From: Nannocystis pusilla
GTDB lineage: Bacteria > Myxococcota_A > Polyangia > Nannocystales > Nannocystaceae
Assembly (NCBI RefSeq): GCF_026626665.1
Contig: NZ_JAPNKE010000001.1
Span: 1-39,632, forward strand
Direction of reading: 5' to 3'
DNA: 39,632 nucleotides
This document shows, piece by piece, positions 25,064-33,090 of this stretch (its first letter is position 1; every line of letters starts with the position of its first letter). The position numbers and the translations under genes were made by a program. The notes under the pieces are model-generated. The model saw only the letters and a program-made list of their open reading frames with translations, made no database searches and had not been told where the DNA came from.

Positions 25064-25095
25064 AGCCCGCGGTCGGTTGCAGCCGGTCGCGGGCT
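25064..25095. terminator. Hairpin in the short gap before the small basic gene
   Basis: Inverted repeat AGCCCGCG/CGCGGGCT with a 16-base centre containing a further short CGG/CCG pairing, just after the stop of the zinc-ribbon gene at 25100. No T-run follows, so it is at best a weak terminator or an mRNA-stability hairpin. Confidence 0.3.
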
Positions 25096-25099
25096 TCGT

Positions 25100-25702
25100 C
25101 TATTTGCTCTCCAGCCACGCCTTCTCGCAGGAGGCGCACAGGTCATAGACGGGATCGGCGGCGGTCGTCGGCTGGTCGCAGTCGTGGCAGACCCACTCGG
25201 AGGCGGGCGGCGCTTCTGGCTCGGGGCCGCAGAATGGGCAACGCGCGGAGCGCTCTGGGTCGTCGCCGCACGCAAGACAGTGGTCGGACCCTCCCTCCAA
25301 CGCCGGCACCTCGGCCGTGTCGTTGCCGAGCTTGTGCGGGTCGACGCCGAACGACTCCATCGCCTCGTGGGCGCCGGCCCGCTTGATCGCCGCGACCTCA
25401 GCGGCGGCCCACGCGGATGATCCGGGTGGGCCCAGCGACGGCATCGAGAACGTGACCTTGAGCGAATCGCCTGTGTCGCGGCAGGGCGTCACGATGTCGA
25501 CGTGAACGACCCATGGCCAACGGTGCTCCGTGCTCCACGGCACGGGCGAGCCGGCATGTGCGACGTGGTCCTCGACTGCCCAGATCTCGGAGCCTGCGAA
25601 AGACCCTGCCGCCGCGCGGCGAACGAAGAGCCTGTCCTTGCCCGTCTTCGGGTCAAAGGCTACGTCTCCAGGCTCCAACTCGGTGATCTTCTCCCCCATC
25701 AT
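25100..25702 (-). CDS. Zinc-ribbon protein of unknown function
   Basis: 200 residues from ATG at 25702 (a second ATG follows at once). The N-terminal part is beta-rich (ITELEPGDVAFDPKTGKDRL, EIWAVEDHVAHAGS, PWVVHVDIVTPC). The C-terminal third carries two Cys pairs of ribbon type: HCLACGDD with CPFCG, then VCHDCDQP with LCASCEKAW. These could bind one or two zinc ions and hint at nucleic-acid or protein contact. The start overlaps the end of the preceding gene by about 50 bases. Confidence 0.6.
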   Translation of the reverse strand: MMGEKITELEPGDVAFDPKTGKDRLFVRRAAAGSFAGSEIWAVEDHVAHAGSPVPWSTEHRWPWVVHVDIVTPCRDTGDSLKVTFSMPSLGPPGSSAWAAAEVAAIKRAGAHEAMESFGVDPHKLGNDTAEVPALEGGSDHCLACGDDPERSARCPFCGPEPEAPPASEWVCHDCDQPTTAADPVYDLCASCEKAWLESK

Positions 25703-26457
25703 GATCGTGCTCCTCGCTCTCGCCGAACCCGGCGCGGATCTTGTTCGCTTCGTCGTCAGTGAGCGGCTCGCCCTTCGCCTCGCGCGCCCGCGCCAGCGCG
25801 GCGTTCAGCTGCCACCGCCGCTGGATCTCGCGGTCCTCGTCTCGCTCGTCCCTCGCCTCGCGCCTTTGGCCGCGCCGGCGCTCGCGCTCCTGGTCCAGTT
25901 CGGTCTCGGCTACCGGTCCCCGGGCCCGGGCGGATGTGGGCCCGCCGAAGCGCACGCTGCCGCCCAGGATGGCCGCCATCTCTTGGGCGGCCCGGGCCTT
26001 GGCTTCGCGCTCGGCCGCATCCTGCGGGCTCGTGGGCGTCGTGGGGACCATCACGGCGGCGGCGCGGGCGGCAGCCTCGCGGGCCTTGACCTCGGCGGCG
26101 CCGGCGGCCCGCTCCGCGTCGGCGACGTTGCGCTCGACCATCGCCCACGGCGAGAGCGTCTTGCCCTGCGCGACCTGCTGGCTGAGCATGTTCGGCCCCC
26201 ACCACCTCGACTTGCTGTCATCCTTGCGGCAGAGCTCGGCGAAGGCGCGGAGCGTGCCGAGGACGCGTTGGAACCGCTCGCGTCGCTCCCGGCGGGCGCT
26301 CTCCTCGTCGAGGCCCTCGACCGGTGTGGCGAGCAGTCGCTCCGCCAACGCGCGCCGCAGGATCACGAGGATCGATGCGCTGCTCCTCGATCGTCTTGCC
26401 CGTCGCGGTCGTCGGCGCGTACATCAGCGAGAGCTCGACGAGCAGCTCGTGCGACAT
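25653..26457 (-). CDS. Coiled-coil protein of unknown function (frame shift near 26380)
   Basis: The 5' piece (ATG 26457, MSHELLVELSLMYAPTTATG, KTIEEQR) and the long 3' frame (VILRRALAERLLATPVEGLD, RRERFQRVLGTLRAFAELCR, WWGPNML) join near 26362-26392 after a small indel. The middle is a long charged helix (AERAAGAAEVKAREAAARAA and RERRRGQRREARDERDEDRE). GTG at 26499 is another possible start, and coding-like sequence in a third frame upstream (GEARDLGGGEAELKAN) suggests a further indel. It follows the replication initiator, so a helicase-loader-like role can be imagined but not shown. Confidence 0.45.
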
Positions 26458-26564
26458 CGTCTGACCGGAGCCGGCGGGCTCTCCGTCGACCGTCGCCACT
26501 GGGCGGCGTGCAGTTGGCCTTGAGCTCGGCCTCGCCGCCGCCGAGGTCGCGCGCCTCTCCTGAT

Positions 26565-27209
26565 TCAGAGAGCTCTCTGCTGCAGCAGCAGAGTTAAACT
26601 AATGTTCTCTTCTGAGTTAAAAGAAGAGTTACGGTCCGGCCGAGCGGACGCCGATGTCCGGCGGGGCGGACTTTCCTGTCCGGCGGGGCGGACCGATTTG
26701 TCCGGCGGAACGGATTCGCGCATGCCCAAAATGTCCGGCGGAACGGATTCGCGCGCCTGTGGGGCATTTTCGAGCGCGCTCAAGTCCGGCGGCTCAACCG
26801 GCGACTCTGCGTCGTCGAGCGGAGCGGCATCGGGGTGGCTCTGCTGGCCAACCTCGAATCCCTCCGACTCGTCGCCACCTGGCGCCGGGGACATGTCATC
26901 GCAATCCCGAAGCGGCAGCTCCCAGCCGCCTCGCTTGATCCTCTCGATCACGCGGGTGCTCGGCTTGATGATGCCGGCCCGCTCGAGCGCCTTGAGGTCG
27001 TCGTAGACCTGCGAGCGCGACCGGCCCGTGATGTCGAGAAGCAGCTTGGTCGACACCCAGGTGAACGGAACCGGCCCGCGCTGCTCGTGCCACGCGCGCA
27101 CGACGGACTGCCTGGTGTGCTTGTACAGCACCGTCATCAGGTAGCCGGCGCCGGCGAGGAGGCCGGCCTCACGGACTCGAGCGTAGGCGCAGAGCGGCGT
27201 CTCAGCCAT
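26565..27209 (-). CDS. Winged-helix replication initiator-like protein
   Basis: 214 residues from ATG at 27209. The N-terminal 110 residues hold a phage replication-protein-type winged helix: AGYLMTVLYKHTRQ, PFTWVSTKLLLDITGRSRSQ, VYDDLKALERAGIIKPSTRV, IERIKRGGWELPL. The C-terminal half is a low-complexity linker (DAAPLDDAESPVEPPDLS) with the repeated peptide RESVPPD. The repeats are kept at the DNA level as phased 16-base iterons next to an AT-rich tract (see origin entry), as in the lambda O gene. This supports a role as origin-binding initiator. The stop is at 26565. Confidence 0.65.
   Translation of the reverse strand: MAETPLCAYARVREAGLLAGAGYLMTVLYKHTRQSVVRAWHEQRGPVPFTWVSTKLLLDITGRSRSQVYDDLKALERAGIIKPSTRVIERIKRGGWELPLRDCDDMSPAPGGDESEGFEVGQQSHPDAAPLDDAESPVEPPDLSALENAPQARESVPPDILGMRESVPPDKSVRPAGQESPPRRTSASARPDRNSSFNSEENISLTLLLQQRAL
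26591..26754. other. Predicted replication origin: phased iterons plus AT-rich tract
   Basis: Four copies of TGTCCGGCGGRRCGGA start at 26655, 26677, 26699 and 26732; a fifth, 13 of 16 matching, starts at 26633. Spacings are 22, 22, 22 and 33 bases, all multiples of 11. Copies three and four match over 23 bases. Beside them at 26591-26631 is a tract with only 12 G/C in 41 bases, carrying GAGTTAAA, GAGTTAAA and GAGTTA. Because 22 is not a multiple of three, most copies fall in different reading frames, so the repeat serves the DNA, not the protein. Confidence 0.75.
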
Positions 27210-28384
27210 GGGACTCCCGCTCCGCCTCGCCCCAGGTGCGCGTGCGGGTGCCCCACTCGTTGAGCCACACCCATCGATCCGTCTGCAGCTCGACGATGGG
27301 GGCGTCGGTCAGCTCCGCAGCCGCGGCGAGGACCTCGTCGAGCTCAGCGAAGAAGGACACCTCGAACGCCACGGCGACGCCGTCGCTCTGCCAGCAATCG
27401 ACCCGCATCGGCGGAGGCGCGCTCACATTGAGCGCGTCCTGAAACCCGGGAATCGCGTGCGGCACATGCTCCGCACGCTCGAGCCATGCAGCGAACCGGC
27501 GGATGTTCTCGAGCGACAGGGCGGCGGGGTGATATCCGCCCGGGGCGCACTTCTCGGACTTCGTGTACATCTGCCGCCAGGGACTCGCGCCGCGCCGGCG
27601 CGTCATGTGTTCCTCGCGCCAGGTCCGGCCCATGATGCTGTTCATCTCGATCGAGCTGCTGTCGGTCGAGACCTCGATGCACTCGCCCGCGAAGATCGCG
27701 GCAGCGGCTGCGAGCGCGTCCCAGGCGCACACGCCAAGGATGTGAACGCGCCGGATGCCGGCGCGGCGGCATCGCGGCGCGACGGCGCGGCAGACCGCCA
27801 CGAACAAGGGCTTCAGCGAAGGTACGAGGCCGACGATGCAGAAGCCACCGAGAGCCAGCCAGTCACGCCCGGGCCGGGCGAGGTCGAGGAGCAGGTCGAC
27901 GCACGCAAGGTATTGCCGCAGCGTGGCGCCCTGAGCGGCGTATGCGATCGCGCCCGCGATGCGATCCTGCGCCATCCAGTATCGCACTGCGCTCGCCACG
28001 GTGGCGTCGACGGCTGCGCCTGCAGCGAGCTCCGATCCTCGCCTCTTCACCCGTACGACCTGCCCCCCGTTGCTCGAGCGCCTCGTCGACGCCGAGGAGC
28101 ATGTCGTACGTGATGAGCGCCTCGAACCCGCCGGGGAAGCGGCGCCGGCCGTCGCGGGTCCGCGATACCTCGTAGGCGAGCTGGCGCTCGAGCGCCTCTT
28201 CGGGCTCGAGCCGATTGACCATGTCCTCCAGCTGGAACGCCCCCGAGTCGCTGACGACCAGCACGCCAGCAGGGACGGCCACCGGGCGATGCGGGTTGAC
28301 CATGACGCGCCCGGTCACGAGCTCGGGCTCGAACGGCTGCCCGGAGAGCATGTCGTTCACCTTGGCTGGGTAGAAGAACATCAT
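27202..28384 (-). CDS. dpdA-like: DpdA/TGT-like 7-deazaguanine DNA transglycosylase (frame shift near 28075)
   Basis: Starts at ATG 28384 (MMFFYPAKVNDMLSGQPFEP). Residues 41-51 read VLVVSDSGAFQ, the D-S-G-x-F-Q base-pocket motif of tRNA-guanine transglycosylases and DpdA, followed by ALITYDMLLGVDEA. A one-base change near 28070-28080, in a G-run, breaks the frame. The rest reads WLALGGFCIVGLVPSLKPLF, VHILGVCAWDALAAAAAIFA and IEVSTDSSSIEMNSIMGR. The H-x-L-G and S-T-D-S-S stretch correspond to the barrel strands that carry the nucleophilic Asp. The C-x-C-x-x-C zinc site of tRNA enzymes is absent. A DNA-directed DpdA role is inferred from phage context. Confidence 0.7.
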
Positions 28385-30118
28385 GCGCGAGCCGCCTCCT
28401 CGGGCTGCACCCAGATGTCACCGCTGGCGAGCCGGAACCCGCTGGTGCGCGAGGCGATGATCGCGGCCGCGACCTCGCGCGCGATCGCTTCGGCGGTGGG
28501 CGGTGGGATCGCATTGCCGATGTGCTCGCGCCGGCCCGCGCCCTTCCGCGACGAGGCGCTCGGACCCTCGAAGTGCGCGTCGAGCGGGAAGCCCTGCAAG
28601 GTGGCGAGCTCGCGGTCGGTGAGCGGTCGGTGCCACGTGCCGTCCGGCGCGCGGATCACCAGCAGGCAGGGCCGCTTGCTCTTGAGGTCGATCGGCGGGC
28701 CGTAGAGGACGAGAGCCTCGCCCTCGCGCACGAGCTCGTGCGTCGGCAGCGGCCAGCCGCGATCGTCGACGACGGCGGCGGGCGCCTGTCGGGCGTCGTG
28801 CCGCGCGCGGATCGTCGGCGCCGGCGCGCCCTGGTCGAGGACGCCGAAGGTGCCGCGTCGGGGCTCGTGGTGCAGCCGCGGATCGGCGACGCTGGCGGGG
28901 GCGCGGTCGTGCTGATGGTGACCGATGATCGTGGGGCTCGGCTCGGCGCCGTCGATCACGCCGTAGTGGCCGGAGCGCGGCTCGCAGCCGAGGCGCGGGT
29001 CGGCGACCGACACGCGGGTGTTGCGGACGGTGCCCTCGCCGAGCACCGCGTGCGCGGGCGCGTCGAAGTCCTCGACGCCGAAACCGCCGTTCTGCCGACC
29101 TGCCCGTTCGGCCAGCCGAGGATCGGCGATCGACGCGCGAGGTCTGCACGTCCTGGCGGCCGCGCACGGTGAGCGACGGCGCGGTCCAGTCCCCGACGCC
29201 GTACGAGTCGGGCCGGCCCTTGTGCGCCGCAGGGTCCCAGCCGACGCGGGGATCGGCGGTGCTCGACCAGGTCGAGCCGGGGCGGTTGCCGCGAGCGATG
29301 ACCGTGTGGGCTGGGCCGTCCCAGTCCTCGACGCCCATCTTGCCGTCGTGCCGCGCCAGCGCGTCGCCGCCAAGGCGGATCGCGGCGGGCAGGTCCCGCC
29401 AGTCGCGGCCGGCGCGGATGGCCGCGAGACGCAGCCAGTTCAGCGCCGAGAGCAACGGCAAGCGGTGCAGCTCGTCGCTGTGAGCTGCCGCCGGCGACGG
29501 CAGTTCGCCCAAGACCTCGCCCACGGCGCGCACGCGCCGCTTCGGCGGCTTGCGCACGGCGTCCGTGCAATGCTGCATGTGGCGCGCGACGAGGAGGAAG
29601 CGGGTGCGCCGTTGCGCGAGACCACCGAGCTCGCCGCAGTCATGCGTCCGTTGGTCGGTCGTGTAGCCGGCCTTCTGCAACAGCTCGACGATCTCGCCGA
29701 GCAGCTTCGCGCCGCGGGTCGCCATGCGCGGCACGTTCTCGAGGAGGACGAGCGACGGCAGCTGCGGGGCCCAGGCACGGAGAGCGAGATCGACGCCCCA
29801 GAGAGCGAGGCGCGACATCTCCTGGTACTTTTCCTCCCCAGCCCTCTCAGCGGGCATGCAGCCTGAGAACGACTTGCACGGCGGCGACATCACGACGACG
29901 TCGGGGCACCGGCCGGTGAGCGACCGCATCGCCCAGGGCTGCATGACGGCAAGGTCGCGGACGAACCCAGGCCCGCCGGTAAGCCGCTCGAGATCGCGGA
30001 TGGCCTTCTCGTCGAGGTCGAAAGAGCCGAGGCTGCGGAACCCGGCGCGCTTGAAGCCGAGGGTGCATCCGCCGGCACCAGCGAATAGGTGGACGACGGT
30101 GAGCTCGTGGGCGGTCAA
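28381..30118 (-). CDS. C5-cytosine DNA methyltransferase with internal repeats (frame shift near 29135)
   Basis: Starts at TTG 30118, overlapping the preceding TGA. Motif I VVHLFAGAGGCTLGF near 8-22, motif IV MSPPCKSFSG with catalytic Cys81, motif VI LVLLENVPRM near 123-132, motif VIII QRRTRFLLVAR near 169-179, and after the insert the motif IX-X end LQGFPLDAHF and HIGNAIPPPTAEAIA. Near 29131-29140 the frame changes in a CGCGCG run, where two bases are probably missing. Between motifs VIII and X are four to five repeats of a 45-50-residue unit with GVxDxxxPxxTV and SVADPRL. This is the target-recognition position, so it may be a multi-site recognition region. Confidence 0.85.
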
Positions 30119-30237
30119 CGGCGCCTCGCCTTTCCCGCGGCCTGACCGAGCCAGGCCGCGGCGAGGAAGCAGCCGACGCCAGCGACGGCGCAGCCGACCG
30201 ACAACGTCGTGAGGATGCACCGGAGAGCGTCAGCCAC
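30115..30237 (-). CDS. Tiny membrane protein of 40 residues
   Basis: GTG at 30237 overlaps the TGA of the acidic-protein gene, and its own TGA overlaps the TTG of the methyltransferase. After a short polar start (VADALRC) comes one hydrophobic segment, about residues 9-33 (TLSVGCAVAGVGCFLAAAWL). The end is basic (GKARRR). The exact overlaps at both ends argue for a real gene. Function unknown. Confidence 0.5.
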   Translation of the reverse strand: MADALRCILTTLSVGCAVAGVGCFLAAAWLGQAAGKARRR

Positions 30238-30802
30238 CAGAGGCCTCCTGCAGCGGCAGCGCCACGACCCGGAGGCGCTCCGCGGTCCCGCGCAGGCTCT
30301 CGATCAGGCTGGGCACTTCCCGCTTCTGCTGCTCGAGCTTGTCGGCGTAGGCCGTCAGCCTGGCCTCGAGCGATCGGACCTGCTTGACCTCGTCCTGCTC
30401 GTCGTCCTCGTCCTCGTCGTCCTCGACCTCGTCGTCGCCGTACCCGTCGTCGCCGTACCCGTCGTCGGCCATGTAATCGGGCTCGTCGTCGTCGTCGAAC
30501 TCGACCGGCTCGAGGACCCGAAACGAGTCGCTCCGCGACTCCGCCGCGAGCAACCGCTCGGCCGCACGCACGCAATCCTCGATCGCCTCGCCAGGCCCGT
30601 CGCCCTCTCCGTGCGCCGTCTCGCAGCTCCCGCCGAGCTCGACCTCGCACTGCGCCTCCCAGACGCCGGCGTCGGGCAAGGACAGATCGATCTCATGGCC
30701 GCGATGTCGATAGCGCAGGCTGACGATGCTCAACGAATCGAGCTCGTCTAGCGCTTGCAGTACTGCATAGACTCTCTCCTCAGCCTCTGTCTCTTTGGAC
30801 AT
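30230..30802 (-). CDS. Highly acidic protein with coiled-coil end
   Basis: 190 residues from ATG at 30802 with GGAGGAGGGG upstream. The first 90 residues form a globular part (VYAVLQALDELDSLSIVSLR, AQCEVELGGSC, AIEDCVRAAERLLAAES). Then comes an extreme Asp/Glu run of about 45 residues with tandem GYGDD units, encoded by a 15-base tandem repeat near 30433-30465. The end is a coiled coil (LEARLTAYADKLEQQKRE). The run could mimic DNA charge, as in some anti-restriction proteins, but this is only a possibility. Confidence 0.6.
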   Translation of the reverse strand: MSKETEAEERVYAVLQALDELDSLSIVSLRYRHRGHEIDLSLPDAGVWEAQCEVELGGSCETAHGEGDGPGEAIEDCVRAAERLLAAESRSDSFRVLEPVEFDDDDEPDYMADDGYGDDGYGDDEVEDDEDEDDEQDEVKQVRSLEARLTAYADKLEQQKREVPSLIESLRGTAERLRVVALPLQEASGG

Positions 30803-30911
30803 ATCCCCTCCTCCTCGGGCGCGTGGCCCACTTCCACACCTCGAACAACAGCTCCTCGGCGAAGAACGCCCCGCCGACGGTGATGCAAAGCTCCATGAAG
30901 AACTCGAACAT
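30780..30911 (-). CDS. Tiny hydrophobic protein of 43 residues
   Basis: ATG at 30911 overlaps the TGA of the preceding gene (TGATG), and the end overlaps the next start. It reads MFEFFMELCITVGGAFFAEE, with a hydrophobic or amphipathic N-terminal helix and a basic tail (ATRPRRRGYVQRDRG). It is probably membrane-associated. No family recognised. Confidence 0.5.
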   Translation of the reverse strand: MFEFFMELCITVGGAFFAEELLFEVWKWATRPRRRGYVQRDRG

Positions 30912-31432
30912 CAGCTTCCCCTCTGCGCCGCAGCAGCCTGCGCGCACCATTCCGGGCAGCTGACGTAGATGTCGCCGCGGTCCTCGTAGATGCCGGACTC
31001 GAAACCGGCCGGGCTCCAACTGTCCTTCTTCCTCTCGACCTTGAGCGACAGCTCTGGGACCACCCGCCGCATGACGTCGATGGCGCGGCGGGCCTCCTTC
31101 AGCTCGTGCTCGACCAGCACGTCGCGCAGGCGAAGGACATCGTCGGGCCGCGGGCCCCAGAAGCGACGCGTACGGGCCAGGCCCCAGGTCTTGCCCTTGT
31201 ACTCGCGCGTCTGCGCGTAGGTGGTGTCGCCGATGACCGGCTCCCAGAGCTGATAGCGGTGCTTGCCCTGCTCGGCGAAGAACTCACGCGTGACGATGCG
31301 AGCGCAGTTGGTCTCGATGACCTCTCGCTTCGCGGCAAAGTTTCGCGCCGGCGGAGCGGCGAACTCCTGGCGCTCGACGAGCGCCATCGCCGGGGCGACG
31401 CGTGGGGCGCGGGCGCGGGCTACGGACACCAT
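30911..31432 (-). CDS. Basic protein of unknown function
   Basis: 173 residues from ATG at 31432. The pattern NCARIVTREFFAEQGKHRYQ, LWEPVIGDTTYAQTREYKGK and TWGLARTRRFWGPRPDDVLR, then a helix (LVEHELKEARRAIDVMRRVV) and a final segment with several Trp and Cys (DSWSPAGFESGIYEDRGDIY, SCPEWC) is seen. It is clearly coding by its overlaps and ribosome site but is not recognised. It may overlap the end of the adenine methyltransferase gene. Confidence 0.55.
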   Translation of the reverse strand: MVSVARARAPRVAPAMALVERQEFAAPPARNFAAKREVIETNCARIVTREFFAEQGKHRYQLWEPVIGDTTYAQTREYKGKTWGLARTRRFWGPRPDDVLRLRDVLVEHELKEARRAIDVMRRVVPELSLKVERKKDSWSPAGFESGIYEDRGDIYVSCPEWCAQAAAAQRGS

Positions 31433-32015
31433 GCTGCCCCCTGCTGAACAGTTCTCGGAAGCGGGCCGCAGCCGATCCCCAGTAAAGGACCATCTGCTCG
31501 TACTCGTTGCTCTTGATCGGCGCCCCCGCGTCGAGGAAGCCGATCCGCTTGTTGAAGAAGCCGACCGCGCTCGAGCGCGGCAGCTCGATCACTCCGCGGC
31601 GGCAGAGGTCGAGCTCATGCTCGAAGGACTCCGCCGGCTGACGTGGTCGGAAGCGGTTCCACGCGCGTGTCGTCGTCGTCACGTTGACGAGCAGCAACAC
31701 CTCGCAGCCCTTCAGGGCGTGCAGCGCAGCACGCTCGTACCATGGCGCCGGGTCGCTGTAGGGCGGGTTGCAGTACACACGGCCGTGCCAGGGCTGCGTG
31801 AGGCCGTCGAGCTCGGGCGCGGAGCAGTCGTAGCGCACCGCCGAGGGCACGATGCTGCAGTCGTTCGTGCACGGGTCGGTGTCGATCCCCTCGGGCCAGA
31901 GCTCGAGGATCAGGTCGATCACCCACTGCGGGGTGCACCAGTTGTCGTGCCGCGAGCTCGACCTGAAGGGCGTCCAGAGCTCGCGGGGAAAGAGCGCCTG
32001 CGTTTCAGCGACCAC
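31284..32015 (-). CDS. Phage N6-adenine methyltransferase (Dam-like, PF05869 type)
   Basis: Starts at GTG 32015 with GGAGG six bases upstream. The family signature is clear: NWCTPQWVIDLILELWPEGI, DTDPCTNDCSIVPSA, DGLTQPWHGRVYCNPPYSDP with the N-P-P-Y catalytic motif, then EVLLLVNVTTTTRAWNRF and FFNKRIGFLDAGAPIKSNEY, MVLYWG. The family normally ends shortly after the M-V-L-Y-W-G stretch. Here the frame runs on for 150 bases over the next gene, so a lost or gained base in the GGGGG run near 31437 is likely; the real end is probably near 31425-31440. Confidence 0.8.
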   Translation of the reverse strand: MVAETQALFPRELWTPFRSSSRHDNWCTPQWVIDLILELWPEGIDTDPCTNDCSIVPSAVRYDCSAPELDGLTQPWHGRVYCNPPYSDPAPWYERAALHALKGCEVLLLVNVTTTTRAWNRFRPRQPAESFEHELDLCRRGVIELPRSSAVGFFNKRIGFLDAGAPIKSNEYEQMVLYWGSAAARFRELFSRGQHGVRSPRPRPTRRPGDGARRAPGVRRSAGAKLCREARGHRDQLRSHRHA

Positions 32016-32543
32016 AGAGCACCTCCGGGTCGAAGGCCTGCAGCGGCGTGTCCTTCGGCAGCCGCAGCGGGTGAAGCGGCGCGCCGCCCTGCGTCGTGCC
32101 CAGGCAGCGGACGCGCGCCGCGACGGGCCGGAGCAGCTCGCCGATGCGGCACAGGCGATCGGGGCGGGCGTTGGCTCCCACGCGCACACCACCAGCTGGA
32201 CGCGCGCCAGGACCTCAGCGATCGCTGAGTCGTTGTGCGGACCGACCGGGTCGGCGGCGCGCCAAAGGCCGCGAGGATCTGTCGACCTCAGGGCGTACAC
32301 GTTGACGACGACGAGCTCGTCGAAGCCCTCGCGTTGCGAGAAGCCGATGCACCGGCGGATCGTCGCGTCGCTCGCGAACTCGTCCGCCGTGCTCGGATTG
32401 AGCATCAGCCAGGCGAGCTCGCGCGGGTCGCCCTCGGCGACGAGGGGCGTGTGCCAGACGCGGCGAAGCGTGTAGCGGTAGGCCTTGTCTGGCGACCACG
32501 TCGCCAGCGGGCGGCCGCTCGAGCCGAGGCGCTGGATCGTCAT
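32005..32543 (-). CDS. DUF1643 protein (frame shift near 32177)
   Basis: Starts at ATG 32543, overlapping the ASCH gene stop (ATGA). The family pattern is complete once one G is restored at 32175-32180 (minus strand GTGGGAGCC): SPDKAYRYTLRRVW, ELAWLMLNPSTADEFASDAT, IRRCIGFSQREGFDELVVVN, VYALRSTDPRGLWRAADPVG, then WGANARPDRLCRIGELL and LGTTQGGAPLHPLRLP. Function is unknown. DUF1643 genes are common in phages and mobile elements near DNA-modification genes. Confidence 0.8.
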
Positions 32544-33090
32544 GCAGCCCTCCGGCTCGCCGCCTCGAGCTCGCGCCACGCGTCGCGGTAGAGGTCGGCC
32601 GTCTCGAACCCGGCCACCGTGGCCAGTTGGTCGTGACCAACAGGAAGAAGCCGAGAGCGCCTTTGAACGGGATCGGCGGCAGCTTGCGAACGTCCTCGAG
32701 CTCGAGGCCGAGGGCGCCGGCGATGCGATACCCGGACTGCACCACCCAGCGGGCGTTGGGCCAGGACTCGGGGTGTCGCGTGGCGCCGGTGACCCGCGCG
32801 ATCCCGCAGATGCACCCACGCTCCAACTGCCCGAGCTGCGGCACTTCGATCGGCGCGAGGCCGAGGTCGATGCGCATCTCCTCGACCGCCTCGACCGCGT
32901 CTTCGAACTCTCTCTTGCCGCAGGACTTCGACGCGTGCAGGAGAACGGGGCCGCGATACTCACAGCCGGCCCAGTCGCGGTTCTCGACCCGCTTGTCGCC
33001 TTCGAGGATCGCCCAGAGCCACGGCTGCCGGATCGACAGCGCTCGCATCTTCGGCGGCGTGGTGAGCGGATAGCGCTGATCACTCGCCAT
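32540..33090 (-). CDS. ASCH-domain protein (frame shift near 32620)
   Basis: ATG at 33090 has GAGGAGG upstream; ATG at 33048 (MRALSIRQPWLWAILEGDKR) is the family's more usual start. The ASCH core: RQPWLWAILEGDKRVENRDW, GPVLLHASK, then IPQ-type helix and CICGIARVTGATRH, ARWVVQSGY and FKGALGFFLLV. Near 32612-32635 the frame changes and the end reads AGFETADLYRDAWRELEAAS. ASCH proteins bind nucleic acids; one group hydrolyses N4-acetylcytidine. Which activity this one has cannot be told. Confidence 0.75.
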
